Positions 52,548-62,162 of a DNA stretch of 64,000 nt are shown in pieces (within the stretch, counting starts at the first letter, position 1; every line of letters starts with the position of its first letter). The notes under the pieces were generated by a model that saw only the letters and a list, made by a program, of their open reading frames with translations, was not told where the DNA came from and searched no databases. Source of the stretch: an uncultured Ruegeria sp. (lineage in GTDB: Bacteria; Pseudomonadota; Alphaproteobacteria; Rhodobacterales; Rhodobacteraceae); the NCBI RefSeq assembly GCF_947504215.1, contig NZ_CANNGO010000015.1:1-64000 (forward strand), written 5' to 3'. A program made the position numbers and the translations under genes.

Positions 52548-53168
52548 TCAGGCGGCAAGGCCAACCTTGGTGCTTTGCATAGGCACAAAGCCTGGTAGTG
52601 CCTCGATACGACCAAGCAGTCCCCGGATATTGGGAAAATCGTCAAGTGAGACGTTCCCCTCAGGAGCATGTGCCGTGTAGCTGTATATTGCGACATCCGC
52701 GATTGTCGGGATGGTACCAACCAGCCAGCTTCGCCCATCCAGATGGGCTTCGAGGCGCGCGAACGCAGCATTGGCCACTGCCTTGGGACGTTCGGCATCC
52801 AGTTGGGCGCCAAAGACGGTGACAAGCCGAGCGGTTGCCGGCCCGTGGGCTATATCCCCGGCGGCCAATGACAAGAACTGCTGAACTTCGGCTTCAAGGA
52901 CGGGATCAGACGGCAGCCAGTCAGGGGCGTATTTGCGAGCGAGATAGACCAGAATGGCGTTCGAATCCGCTACGACGGTATCTCCGTCCTCGATGACCGG
53001 CACCTGACCGGCCGGATTGAGTGACAAAAAGGGCTCCTTTTTGTGCTCGCCGGCCAATAGATCGACATCAACCAGTGCATGATTGATGCCGCCAAGCTTG
53101 GCGAAAAGCTCGACCCGGTGGGAGTGGCCGGAGAGCGGATGGCGATGAATGCGGATGGCATTGGGCAT
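52548..53168 (-). CDS. Glutathione S-transferase family protein
   Basis: A 206-residue protein with thioredoxin-like N-terminal domain (residues ~1-78; S-G-H-S-H-R-V at 13-19, P-A-G-Q-V-P-V-I-E-D-G and A-D-S-N-A-I-L-V-Y-L) and helical C-terminal domain with the N-capping segment T-I-A-D-V-A-I-Y-S-Y near residue 155. It is upstream of the flavin reductase fusion on the same strand and divergent from a LysR gene; detoxification of an electrophile is likely. Confidence 0.92.
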   Translation of the reverse strand: MPNAIRIHRHPLSGHSHRVELFAKLGGINHALVDVDLLAGEHKKEPFLSLNPAGQVPVIEDGDTVVADSNAILVYLARKYAPDWLPSDPVLEAEVQQFLSLAAGDIAHGPATARLVTVFGAQLDAERPKAVANAAFARLEAHLDGRSWLVGTIPTIADVAIYSYTAHAPEGNVSLDDFPNIRGLLGRIEALPGFVPMQSTKVGLAA

Positions 53169-53338
53169 GATTTATCCTTTCGGAGGAGTTTTCCAGAGCG
53201 AGAGCTGATGGGGTGCACCAGCGATCACTGGACAAAACATGACACATGACTGTATCGGTGATAATCACATATTTTATTCAATAACTAGGAACATAATGAG
53301 CATAATAAGAATCTTCGAAACACCAAAGGAACGCTAAA

Positions 53339-54226
53339 ATGGACACGGTTGACACGATGCGTGCTTTCCTGGCAGTGGCCCAAGAAGGCTCGTTCACAGC
53401 GGCAGGGAAGCGTCTTGGTTTCTCGACCAGGCTTGTCAGCAAATATGTGGCGCAGTTGGAAAGTAGACTTTCAACCCAGCTTTTTAACCGAACAACGAGA
53501 AGTGTTTCTCTGACGGATGTTGGCGTCGCCTATCTCAAACGGTGCCAACCAATTGTCGATCAAATCGATGAGCTGGATGATCTGGTGCAGGAAAGGCAGT
53601 CTGCCTTGTCGGGTCCGATCCGGATAACTGCACCAACTGGCTTCGGGAGCAACAACTTGACGCAAGTCCTGGCTCCATTCATGCGAGCGCATCCGAACGT
53701 CGACATCGAGCTCAAGCTTTCCGATTCCAGAGTTGCTTTGGTTGAGGAAGGGTTCGACCTCGCCGTCAGAGTGGGCATGCTGAGGGATTCAACCCTCATT
53801 GCGAAAAAACTAGCGGATATGCCACTTATCGTCTGCGCATCTCCAGATTATCTGACCGCGCGTGGGCGGCCGGGTGACCCCATGGCGCTCGCCACCCATA
53901 AATGCCTGATTGACGAAAACCCGGTCAACGCAACCGCCTGGAGGTTCCGTACTGATGCGAGGGATTTTGTCGTTAAAGTCGCTGGTGCCTTCCATGCCAA
54001 TGCGCCGGCAGCGATCGCTAATATGGCGATTGCGGGCCTCGGCATTGCGCGTTGTCCTCACTACGCCGTGGCGTCATGCTTGGAAAGCGGATCGCTAGAA
54101 CAACTCTTTGCGGAATACGAAACAGAAAATTTTGGTCTCTACGCACTCTATCCACCTAACCGTCATTTGACTGCTCGGGTTCGCGCCTTGATAGACTATA
54201 TGGCAAGGCATTTCAGGTCATATTGA
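53339..54226 (+). CDS. LysR-family transcriptional regulator
   Basis: A 295-residue LysR protein: helix-turn-helix at ~5-65 (G-S-F-T-A-A-G-K-R-L-G-F-S-T-R-L-V-S-K-Y-V-A-Q-L-E) and an effector domain from ~90, of the CrgA/AaeR-like subgroup. It is divergent from the GST gene with 170 AT-rich bases between, so control of the GST-reductase genes is likely. AAAGGA precedes the ATG. Confidence 0.92.
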   Translation: MDTVDTMRAFLAVAQEGSFTAAGKRLGFSTRLVSKYVAQLESRLSTQLFNRTTRSVSLTDVGVAYLKRCQPIVDQIDELDDLVQERQSALSGPIRITAPTGFGSNNLTQVLAPFMRAHPNVDIELKLSDSRVALVEEGFDLAVRVGMLRDSTLIAKKLADMPLIVCASPDYLTARGRPGDPMALATHKCLIDENPVNATAWRFRTDARDFVVKVAGAFHANAPAAIANMAIAGLGIARCPHYAVASCLESGSLEQLFAEYETENFGLYALYPPNRHLTARVRALIDYMARHFRSY

Positions 54227-54698
54227 GGAAAGTTAAAGTTGCACCGCCTTGAAATATGAACCTACTAGCGACGCCAAACTAATTTCATTGCGATCTCGTT
54301 CCCTGCGGTATTCTGCCATTGGGACTCTGCGGGCGAAGGCTCACATTGTTGCGCGATCTGTGAGTTCGCAGACGTCTACATAATGCATGTGCAGCGAATG
54401 GCGGCAAGCCGCGCTAAAACCTGGTTATGGTGTTCAGAACTTACTTGGCGGAATCGATGCAATGGACGAGGCAGATTCCAGCAGCAAAAACCTCCGAGAG
54501 GAAAGCCAACGAGGCATCGAACATGCTTTGGCCCTTGCGGATCATGTTTTCCGCTTCGATACATTGAGAATGTCACCGCAGATGAGATGAAGCTTTTGAA
54601 GCCGATCATTGGCATTCCTAAACACGGTCGCAGTCAAACCATCACAACTCAATCGTGCAGCACTCAGGTCAAGGTTTGTGACAGATCCAGTCCAGACC
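54227..54698. other. Intergenic stretch, no gene seen
   Basis: About 470 bases between the LysR gene and the convergent end of the TRAP operon. Short frames do not resemble proteins. Confidence 0.4.
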
Positions 54699-55262
54699 CT
54701 AATCGCTGATATCCATGTCCTTCGATTGCCTGTACGTGCCGGCCATAAACCGCAAACTATCCTCGGTGATCGAGGCAAGGGCTGCCATGCAGACCAAGAA
54801 CCCGGAGATTGGCACAATGGCGATGGCGTACTTCTTGGGCATGTAGTTGGGTTTGAAGACGATCTCCCCGTCTTCCCACGCGAAGTACCACATCTCCCAG
54901 TATTTGCCGCCCATGGTTGATACCGCATCAATCCCCCAGATGATCATGACGATGCCGAGGCAGAAGATAACGGCCGTCCAGAACTGCTGGATGAAGAACG
55001 CGGCTTTCTGAGGCAACCAATTGTAGATCAGGTCAAGTGCGATGTGGTCTCTGTCGCGAACGGTCAGCGCAAGGGCGAAGAAGACCAGCCAGATATTGCT
55101 GAGAACGGTCAGCAGGTCGCCCCAGATTGGAGGGTCTTTGAAGACATATCGCATGACCACCGAGTACACGGTGAAGGCCACCATCATCAAAAGCAGTGTT
55201 GCGCAGAAAGCTGTCAGCGTTTTCCTGACTACTTTGTCGATAAACTTAAGTGCGGAAACCAT
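54699..55262 (-). CDS. dctQ: TRAP transporter small permease (DctQ)
   Basis: A 187-residue inner-membrane protein with four hydrophobic segments (first at ~14-37 with L-L-L-M-M-V-A-F-T-V-Y) and the DctQ pattern R-D-R-D-H-I-A-L-D-L near residue 68. It completes the three-part TRAP system, which uses an ion gradient rather than ATP. It is the last gene of the operon, 14 bases after DctM, an order (P-M-Q) less usual than P-Q-M. Confidence 0.9.
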   Translation of the reverse strand: MVSALKFIDKVVRKTLTAFCATLLLMMVAFTVYSVVMRYVFKDPPIWGDLLTVLSNIWLVFFALALTVRDRDHIALDLIYNWLPQKAAFFIQQFWTAVIFCLGIVMIIWGIDAVSTMGGKYWEMWYFAWEDGEIVFKPNYMPKKYAIAIVPISGFLVCMAALASITEDSLRFMAGTYRQSKDMDISD

Positions 55263-55276
55263 CTGATGCCCCTCCC

Positions 55277-56566
55277 TCAGTTCGCAAAGCCAAGAGCACG
55301 AGGCAGGAACATGGTGATGTCCGGAACGATGATCAGAACAAACAACAGCGCGAAAAGGGCAATCAGATACGGCAGCATTGCTATGGCGACTTTTTCCAAC
55401 CTGACCTTGGCGATTGCACCTGCCGTAAAGAAGGCGACGCCGACAGGGGGTGTGACCGACCCGATCAAAAAGCCCACCACCACAACCAGTGCGGCCTGCA
55501 CATCTGGGTAGCCCGCCTTGACCATGACATCCACCAACACCGGTCCTGCCACAATGATATTGGCCGCACTGTCCATCACCATGCCCAACAAGCAGATGAA
55601 CAAGACAAGCACGAGTGCAAAGATCAGCGGATTATAGGTGTATCCAAGCAACCATGTTTCCAGCTGGCTGATCGCACCGAGCGATGTCAAAAGCCAGCTG
55701 AACGGCCCAGAAGCCGCGATGATGATAAACACCATGGCTGAATTGCGAAAAGCACGGACAAACGCGCTTTTGCAGTTGCCCCAGCTGATGGTGCGGTAGA
55801 CGAACAAACCAACAAACAAAGCGATGGTGGCGGTCAATGCGCCTGCTTCGACCACACCTGCGATACCAAAGACAACCGATCCAACCAAGACCACTGGGAT
55901 CAGAAGGGCGAAAGAGGATTTGTATCCGGCAATTGCAATGCCCTTCAGGCTGAAAGGCTCTTCGCTACGTTCAAAATTATTTTTTCGCGCAATGACGTAG
56001 TTAACCACCATCAACAGTCCGCCGATCATCAGGCCCGGGACAATGCCACCGGCGAACAGCGCACCAACAGAAATTCCACCTGCATTTGCCAGCACGATCA
56101 TCATGATTGAAGGAGGGATTATACCGCCGATCGTTGAACTCACGGCTGTGATTGCTGCGGCAAACTCGGGGGGATATCCGGCTTTTTTCATCCCCGGCAC
56201 CAGCAGTGATCCGACCGTCGCGGTGTCTGCCACAACCGATCCGTTCATACCGGCAAAGAACATACTGACCAGCACGTTGGCCTGCGCCATGCTGCCCCGC
56301 ATCCGGCCGATGATGCGTTGACTGAGGTCAACCAGACGGTCGGTGATCGTGGCCGAAGTCATCAATTCACCCGTCAGCATGAAGAACGGGATTGCTGTGA
56401 GTGGCACCGAGTCAATTGCCTGAAACATTTGACTAGGGATCAAAATCATCGGTGCCGCGTCAGTGAGCAGGATATAGACCACCGGGATCAGGATCATGAT
56501 GAACCCAACGGGGGCACCCAGCAAGATCAGGACGACCAGAATGATTAGAAGCGCAACGCTTTCCAT
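55277..56566 (-). CDS. dctM: TRAP transporter large permease (DctM)
   Basis: A 429-residue inner-membrane permease with about twelve hydrophobic segments; typical sequences are P-F-F-M-L-T-G-E-L-M near residue 60, S-S-T-I-G-G-I-I-P-P-S near 143 and a Na+-site-like G-S-V-T-P-P-V-G-V near 383. It is separated from dctP by 92 bases containing a hairpin. Confidence 0.92.
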   Translation of the reverse strand: MESVALLIILVVLILLGAPVGFIMILIPVVYILLTDAAPMILIPSQMFQAIDSVPLTAIPFFMLTGELMTSATITDRLVDLSQRIIGRMRGSMAQANVLVSMFFAGMNGSVVADTATVGSLLVPGMKKAGYPPEFAAAITAVSSTIGGIIPPSIMMIVLANAGGISVGALFAGGIVPGLMIGGLLMVVNYVIARKNNFERSEEPFSLKGIAIAGYKSSFALLIPVVLVGSVVFGIAGVVEAGALTATIALFVGLFVYRTISWGNCKSAFVRAFRNSAMVFIIIAASGPFSWLLTSLGAISQLETWLLGYTYNPLIFALVLVLFICLLGMVMDSAANIIVAGPVLVDVMVKAGYPDVQAALVVVVGFLIGSVTPPVGVAFFTAGAIAKVRLEKVAIAMLPYLIALFALLFVLIIVPDITMFLPRALGFAN

Positions 56567-56603
56567 TGGGTTAGATCCTAGTTGGGGCGGTCTTTTGTCA
56601 TGA

Positions 56604-56632
56604 AAAGGCGCGGAACATCATCCCGCGCCTTT
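56604..56632 (-). terminator. Hairpin between dctP and dctM
   Basis: On the minus strand AAAGGCGCGG pairs with CCGCGCCTTT around a 9-base loop, followed by TTTTC. It lies after the dctP stop and before dctM. Hairpins of this kind lower downstream transcription or protect the upstream message, so that binding protein is made in excess over permease. Confidence 0.65.
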
Positions 56633-56658
56633 GTTTATCTTGTCAAATGACCGTGGCC

Positions 56659-57705
56659 TTAGAGAGCACCAGCTTCTTCAAGCTGTGCAATGAAGCTGGT
56701 CATGCCCTGCTGTTCCAGAACCTGACGCGCTGTGTCGGGATCATATGTACCTTTTGCATTGATCCATGCGTCGATGGCACCCGCTCGCCATTGAACAAGC
56801 TCATCCTCGGATGGCACATACCATTCTTTTGCGGTCTTCTTGATCTCAATTTCACCCGCTTCGACCCAAGCTCGGTCAAGTTCCTGTACTTTTTGCCCAA
56901 ACGCCTTTGCAGCGATTTTCAGCCATTCCTGTTCTTCGTCGGTCAATGCATCATACTGACGTTTGTCGATGGACAGTTGGTTGCCGGACCATGATCCGCC
57001 GATTTCGGTGAAATAAGGTGCCACTTCGTGCAGCTTCGCGACATGCTGCCAGGGTGTGGCAACGTATTGGCCGGACACAACACCGGTTTGCAAACCTTGG
57101 TACAGTTGCGACCAGTCGTAAGGAACAGGCACGGCCCCCCAGTTCTTTACCAATGTGTATTCAATCGGGCTTTTGGTCACACGCCATTTCACACCCTCCA
57201 TGTCGCCGGGAACGTGGACTGGCCCATGAGCATTTCCAAGTTGACGGAAACCTCCACTTGAATAAACCGTCAGGCAAACATGCCCCGCTTCTTCAGCTGC
57301 GATCTGGCACTGCTTTTCTGCGAGCCATTCCGACGATATCCGGTCTGCGTCTTCGATGCTTTTGAAGATGTAGGGCAGATCAAAAATCGCCAATGACGTG
57401 CCAAAGTTCCCGAAGTTGGCGGTCGAGCTGGTCCACAAAGCCAGAAGGCCCTGATTTGCTTGTTCTCCACAGGTCTGTTCGCTGCAAAGTGACTTACGAT
57501 AATGCGGTTCGATCTTCAGTTGGCCGCCGGAGACTTCCTCCAAGGTTGGTATCAAAGCCTGGTCAATCGCGTCTCCGATGGGCATGCCGATGAATCCGAC
57601 CGTTCCCAGCTTCAGAACCTTTTCTGCTGCGGCGGTTTGTGCCGAAAGTGCCAGTGCGCCGGTGACGCACAGCACTTTTCCAATAGTACCAATGTTCATC
57701 TTCAT
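56659..57705 (-). CDS. TRAP transporter substrate-binding protein (DctP family)
   Basis: A periplasmic binding protein of about 348 residues with a signal peptide ending A-A-A near residue 23, then V-L-K-L-G-T-V-G-F-I-G. Family segments include W-R-V-T-K-S-P-I (with the conserved arginine that binds carboxylates) near residue 170 and P-Y-D-W-S-Q-L-Y-Q-G-L-Q-T-G-V-V-S-G-Q. A C-S-E-Q-T-C pair near residue 73 may form a disulfide. Three ATG codons lie close together (57708, 57705, 57699); GGGAG is just upstream, so the exact start is uncertain. The substrate is probably an organic acid. Confidence 0.9.
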   Translation of the reverse strand: MKMNIGTIGKVLCVTGALALSAQTAAAEKVLKLGTVGFIGMPIGDAIDQALIPTLEEVSGGQLKIEPHYRKSLCSEQTCGEQANQGLLALWTSSTANFGNFGTSLAIFDLPYIFKSIEDADRISSEWLAEKQCQIAAEEAGHVCLTVYSSGGFRQLGNAHGPVHVPGDMEGVKWRVTKSPIEYTLVKNWGAVPVPYDWSQLYQGLQTGVVSGQYVATPWQHVAKLHEVAPYFTEIGGSWSGNQLSIDKRQYDALTDEEQEWLKIAAKAFGQKVQELDRAWVEAGEIEIKKTAKEWYVPSEDELVQWRAGAIDAWINAKGTYDPDTARQVLEQQGMTSFIAQLEEAGAL

Positions 57706-57766
57706 CATCTCCCGTCGTTGACTTTGTTTTCCCGTATCTTTCACCTCGGGCTGCTTCAAAGAAAGT

Positions 57767-57813
57767 GACAGATAGATTGAAAGAAGGGGACAGATCAGTT
57801 TCGACCTGACAGT
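57767..57813. promoter_or_regulatory. Direct repeats between dctP and the MocR gene
   Basis: GACAGAT occurs at 57767-57773 and 57789-57795, and GACAGT at 57808-57813; spacings are 22 and 19 bases, about two helical turns. MocR/PdxR proteins typically bind direct repeats. They lie in the gap between the divergent dctP and MocR genes. Confidence 0.4.
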
Positions 57814-57869
57814 CTGCGCTTGATGCCACTAGGGTTTGGTATCTGAAATCCGGCGCAAAGGAGCTTTCA

Positions 57870-59333
57870 GTGGCCTCTGTCACCCCTCGTTTTCTGAAAC
57901 TTCCCGAAAGCTCGCATCTGAGTTTACGTGATCAAATTTGCGAAGCAGTCAGCGCCGCGATTACATCAAAGTCGCTCGCCTACGACCGACCCCTGCCATC
58001 TTGCCGTGAACTGGCTGACCAGCTTGGTGTATCCCGCAACACAGTTTTTGCTGCGTACAACCGCCTGGTGGATCTTGAGCTTTTGGTGTCGCGTGACCGC
58101 TCTGGCTATTTCGTAGCGCCTCAGATTGCGGCACTTAACAAGGCGCTTCTTAAGGAAGAAGTCGATCGAAGGGATGACGCACCTTGCCCCGTGTCCTTTC
58201 GGTCAAACAATCTGATGCCTGTCGTCAATCCACTGGATTGGAACGCCTACCCTTATCCGTTCATTTACAACCAAATCGATCCCGAGTTGTTTCCTGTCGA
58301 TGGCTGGCGCGAATGCACACGGCAAGCGCTGGGTCGCAAGCAGATGCCGGTTTGGGCCAGTGACTCCGTTGAAAGCGACAGCCCGCAACTTGTGCAACAG
58401 CTGCGCCAGAGACTTTTGAATACGCGCGGCATCTATGCTGATGACGACGAAATCCTCATCACACTTGGCTCGCAGAACGCACTCTACATTTTGGGCACAA
58501 TTTTTGCTCAATCCGGCAAACCCATTGCGCTGGAGGATCCAGGTTTTTTCGGAGCGCGAAATGCCTTCCGTCTTGCAGGCAGTGAACTGATCGGTGTCGC
58601 AGTAGATGAGGACGGTATCATCCCGAGCGCCATCCCATCTGGATGCCAGCTGGTGTTCACAACGCCGAGCCATCAGTTTCCTACAATGGTCACGATGAGC
58701 GAGAAAAGACGCGAAGAGTTGTTGGCGGCGGCTGTAGAGAAAGACTTTCTGATCATCGAGGACGATTACGAGGCCGAGATGAACTATGTTGCCAAATCCT
58801 CGCCGTCGCTACGATCAATGGATAAAACCGCGCGCGTCATCTATGTGGGCAGCCTGTCAAAAACAGTCTCTCCGGGCATTCGCCTTGGGTTTATCGTGGC
58901 CCACCGCGACATCATCCGCGAGGCGCGCATTGCCCGCGGCGTGATGATGCGTCACCCACCAACGATCGTTCAGGAAATCGTAGCGTTGTTCTTTCAGTTG
59001 GGTCACTACGATTCACATCTGCGCAACATTGAAAGACGCTACAACAAACGTTGGCATGCGATGAACAAGGCGATCACCAAACATTTGGGGATGCTGAAAC
59101 GGACGGAGTCTGAGGGGGGCACATCCTTCTGGCTGACAGGTCCCAACGGCTTTGACGCGACTGAATTGACACGGAGGCTGAAAGCCAAAGGTGTATTGGT
59201 TGATCGCGGTCAGGACTACTATCTCGGCTACAACGACAGCCGTAGTTTTCGGCTTGGGTTTGCCTATGTCCCGGTGTCAAAGCTTGAAGCAGGCATCGAG
59301 ATTATCGCCGGTGAGGTCAGATCGCTCCTGTGA
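57870..59333 (+). CDS. MocR/PdxR-family regulator (GntR HTH fused to aminotransferase fold)
   Basis: A 487-residue regulator: GntR winged helix at ~10-80 (L-P-S-C-R-E-L-A-D-Q-L-G-V-S-R-N-T-V) and a fold-type I aminotransferase-like domain from ~120, with D-D-Y-E-A-E-M-N-Y and the PLP lysine in V-G-S-L-S-K-T-V-S-P-G-I-R. It probably senses PLP or a PLP-amino acid adduct. It is divergent from the TRAP operon and upstream of the epoxide hydrolase and aldehyde dehydrogenase genes, which are its likely targets. Starts at GTG or the in-frame codon at 57870. Confidence 0.92.
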   Translation: MASVTPRFLKLPESSHLSLRDQICEAVSAAITSKSLAYDRPLPSCRELADQLGVSRNTVFAAYNRLVDLELLVSRDRSGYFVAPQIAALNKALLKEEVDRRDDAPCPVSFRSNNLMPVVNPLDWNAYPYPFIYNQIDPELFPVDGWRECTRQALGRKQMPVWASDSVESDSPQLVQQLRQRLLNTRGIYADDDEILITLGSQNALYILGTIFAQSGKPIALEDPGFFGARNAFRLAGSELIGVAVDEDGIIPSAIPSGCQLVFTTPSHQFPTMVTMSEKRREELLAAAVEKDFLIIEDDYEAEMNYVAKSSPSLRSMDKTARVIYVGSLSKTVSPGIRLGFIVAHRDIIREARIARGVMMRHPPTIVQEIVALFFQLGHYDSHLRNIERRYNKRWHAMNKAITKHLGMLKRTESEGGTSFWLTGPNGFDATELTRRLKAKGVLVDRGQDYYLGYNDSRSFRLGFAYVPVSKLEAGIEIIAGEVRSLL

Positions 59334-59439
59334 CGCGAGATCTTCATCTGTCCCTTCGAATTGCGCCACCTGTCTCTCGTCGTTTCTGATCCAAATCAGT
59401 TAACTGGATCGGATCGCGTAGCCAAAATTCTGTACGCGA

Positions 59440-60660
59440 GTGGCGAGATATCAGGGAACACGTCTTGTGAAAGATCGATTGGATACCATCAAAAACGTGA
59501 CCCCGTTTAAGTGCCACGTGCCCGAGGACGTTTTGCGTACAATCCTTGACCGAGTCGCAAACTACCCATGGCACGAGATGCCTGACGATGGTGGTTGGGA
59601 TTATGGTGCTAATTTGGTCTATATGCAGGAGCTTTGTTCCTATTGGGTCGATGGGTTTGACTGGCGCAAGCAAGAAGCACGCATCAACTCGTTTACCCAA
59701 CTCAAGACCCGCGTAGACGACATCGATATGCACTTCATTTATGAAGAGGGCAGCGGATCCAACCCGATGCCTTTGATGATCAGCCATGGCTGGCCGGGCT
59801 CTGTCGCCGAGTTCTTTGACCTGGTCGAGCCTCTGGCGCATCCCGAACGCTTTGGGGGCGACGTCCAAGACGCTTTTACAATTGTCGCTCCGTCCTTGCC
59901 CGGTTTTGGATTTTCCGGACGGCCGCCACGTCCCTACGGGCCGCGTAAAATAGCAGGCGTTGTCAACTCTTTAATGACGAAGACCCTTGGTTTTGACACC
60001 TATCTTGCACACGGCGGCGATTGGGGCGGGGCGATATGTTCCTGGCTTGGCTACGATCATGCGCCTGCTTGCTCTGCCATTCACATCAATGTGCTGACAA
60101 TGCGACACCCGGACGGGCCACAAACGCCCGAAGAAATCGCGTGGGCTAAGCAGTTTGACAAAGATCAGATCATGCAAAACGGCTATCGCACACAACAGGC
60201 GACGCGGCCACAAACGCTGAGCTACGCGATGATCGACAGCCCCGTTGGCATTGCAGCTTGGCTGGTGGAAAAGTTTCACGATTGGTCGGACGTACCCGTT
60301 GGCCAGATTGAGCACGCACACAGCAAGGATGATTTGCTGACCAACATCATGATCTACATCGTAACGCGCACATTCAACTCGGCCTCTTGGATTTACTATG
60401 GCCGGCGCGAAGAGGGCGGGCGCGTTCTGTCCCCGGAAGGCAGGCGAGTCGAAATTCCTACTGGTTGCGCTGTTTTTCCAGCTGAGATGTTGGGCTGGCC
60501 ACCCAGATCCTATGCTGAACGCATCTACAACATCACCCATTGGACCGAGATGCCTCGCGGCGGCCATTTCGCAGCGATGGAAGAACCGCAAATGCTGATG
60601 AACGACATTCGCAAATTCGCGCGCATCTTGCGCGGCCGGAACGACGGAGAGACAAAATGA
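59440..60660 (+). CDS. Epoxide hydrolase family protein (EHN-type alpha/beta hydrolase)
   Basis: A 406-residue protein: N-terminal EHN lid domain (residues ~20-120; W-D-Y-G-A-N-L-V-Y-M-Q-E-L-C-S-Y-W) and alpha/beta hydrolase core with oxyanion motif H-G-W-P-G-S near residue 126, nucleophile Asp in G-G-D-W-G-G near residue 188, and catalytic His in P-R-G-G-H-F-A-A-M-E-E. These residues fit epoxide opening through an alkyl-enzyme intermediate. The start is a GTG at 59440; a GTG nine codons later is possible. The stop overlaps the aldehyde dehydrogenase start (ATGA). Confidence 0.88.
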   Translation: MARYQGTRLVKDRLDTIKNVTPFKCHVPEDVLRTILDRVANYPWHEMPDDGGWDYGANLVYMQELCSYWVDGFDWRKQEARINSFTQLKTRVDDIDMHFIYEEGSGSNPMPLMISHGWPGSVAEFFDLVEPLAHPERFGGDVQDAFTIVAPSLPGFGFSGRPPRPYGPRKIAGVVNSLMTKTLGFDTYLAHGGDWGGAICSWLGYDHAPACSAIHINVLTMRHPDGPQTPEEIAWAKQFDKDQIMQNGYRTQQATRPQTLSYAMIDSPVGIAAWLVEKFHDWSDVPVGQIEHAHSKDDLLTNIMIYIVTRTFNSASWIYYGRREEGGRVLSPEGRRVEIPTGCAVFPAEMLGWPPRSYAERIYNITHWTEMPRGGHFAAMEEPQMLMNDIRKFARILRGRNDGETK

Positions 60661-62150
60661 CCCTTTCGCACGCTGAGTATCAGGCCATCGCTGCCATGCT
60701 GACCCCAAACGGGCAGGCATTTATTGACGGTCAGTTTTGCGATGCCGCCGATGGTGATAGATTTGAAACGACCAACCCGGCAACCGGTCAGATTTTGGCG
60801 GAGGTTGCGCATTGCAAGGCCGCAGATGTAGATCGTGCAGTTGCTGCGGCACGACGGGTGTTCAACGAGGGCACGTGGTCGCGCGCAGAACCGGAAGAAC
60901 GCAAGGAAGTTCTTTTGAAAGTCGCACAGCTGGTGCGCGAACACACGCATGAGCTGGCAGTTCTAGAAAGCTTGGATACCGGCAAAACCATCAATGACTG
61001 TATCGATGAAATCGGTGGTGAAGTACCCAATTTTTTCCAGTGGTACGCTGAGCTTGCAGATAAAACATTTGGAAAAATCGCACCTACAGGCCCCGGTGCT
61101 ATGGCGTTGATCACCAAGGAACCTGCGGGGATTGCTGGCGCGGTGCTTCCCTGGAACTTCCCACTGGTCATGGCAGCCTGGAAGATTGCACCATCCCTTG
61201 CGGTGGGCTGCTCTGCGGTGATCAAACCGGCCGAACAGACCCCGCTATCGACCATTCGCCTGGCGGAACTGATGCGCGAGGCAGGCGTGCCAGATGGGGT
61301 GATCAACATCGTGCCGGGTTTTGGTGAAACTGCGGGCAAGGCCATTGGCCTGCACAACGACATCGACACGGTTTCGTTTACCGGTTCAACCGAAGTTGGC
61401 CGCATGTTCATGCGTTATTCCGGTGACAGCAACCTTAAGGGCGTGGGCCTGGAAATGGGTGGTAAAAGCCCGTTCATCGTGCTGGAGGATGCGAGACTTA
61501 ACGACGACTTGATCGAACATGCTGCCATGTCTGCCTTCTGGAATGGTGGTCAGAATTGCTCTGCCAATATGCGCCAGCTGATCGCTGCACCTTTGGTTGA
61601 GGAGTTTACCGGTCGCATCATCGAGCGGGTGAAAGGTTTCACATTGGGCGATCCGCTAAACCCGGCCACTGACATCGGCTCGATGATCAGCAAGGATCAC
61701 AAAGAACTGGTGATGAACTACATCCAAAGCGGCGTTGCGGATGGTGCACAGATGACGATGGGCGGGGACAGCGATCTTCCCGGCTACTTTGTTGAACCAA
61801 CGGTTTTTCAGGGTGTTACTCCGGAAATGAAAATCGCGCGCGAAGAGATTTTTGGACCCGTTCTGGGCATCATGTCCATGAAAACTGCCGAGGAAGCTTT
61901 GACCGTTGCCAGTGACACAGATTATGGTTTGCACGCAACCGTCTTCACCCAAGACATCGACCGGGCCCTTCACATGACTCGCTCGCTGCCTTGTGGCACG
62001 GTTTCGGTCAATGGGTTTTCCGAGGGCGACATCAAGACCCCGTTTGGAGGTTACAAGCAATCCGGGTCGCTCGCCCGTGACAATGGGACGGAAGCGCTTG
62101 AGCAATACCTGCAAACAAAGACCATTTGGGTGCAGACGGCGACCGATTGA
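60657..62150 (+). CDS. Aldehyde dehydrogenase
   Basis: A 497-residue NAD(P)-dependent aldehyde dehydrogenase: L-P-W-N-F-P-L near residue 163, F-T-G-S-T-E-V-G near 240, catalytic Glu in L-E-M-G-G-K-S-P and catalytic Cys in N-G-G-Q-N-C-S-A-N. Similar to the gamma-glutamyl-gamma-aminobutyraldehyde and betaine-aldehyde type in length. The ATG at 60657 overlaps the hydrolase stop codon. With the epoxide hydrolase it could convert an epoxide to a diol or aldehyde and then an acid; substrate unknown. Confidence 0.92.
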   Translation: MTLSHAEYQAIAAMLTPNGQAFIDGQFCDAADGDRFETTNPATGQILAEVAHCKAADVDRAVAAARRVFNEGTWSRAEPEERKEVLLKVAQLVREHTHELAVLESLDTGKTINDCIDEIGGEVPNFFQWYAELADKTFGKIAPTGPGAMALITKEPAGIAGAVLPWNFPLVMAAWKIAPSLAVGCSAVIKPAEQTPLSTIRLAELMREAGVPDGVINIVPGFGETAGKAIGLHNDIDTVSFTGSTEVGRMFMRYSGDSNLKGVGLEMGGKSPFIVLEDARLNDDLIEHAAMSAFWNGGQNCSANMRQLIAAPLVEEFTGRIIERVKGFTLGDPLNPATDIGSMISKDHKELVMNYIQSGVADGAQMTMGGDSDLPGYFVEPTVFQGVTPEMKIAREEIFGPVLGIMSMKTAEEALTVASDTDYGLHATVFTQDIDRALHMTRSLPCGTVSVNGFSEGDIKTPFGGYKQSGSLARDNGTEALEQYLQTKTIWVQTATD

Positions 62151-62162
62151 CGGCCAACATAT

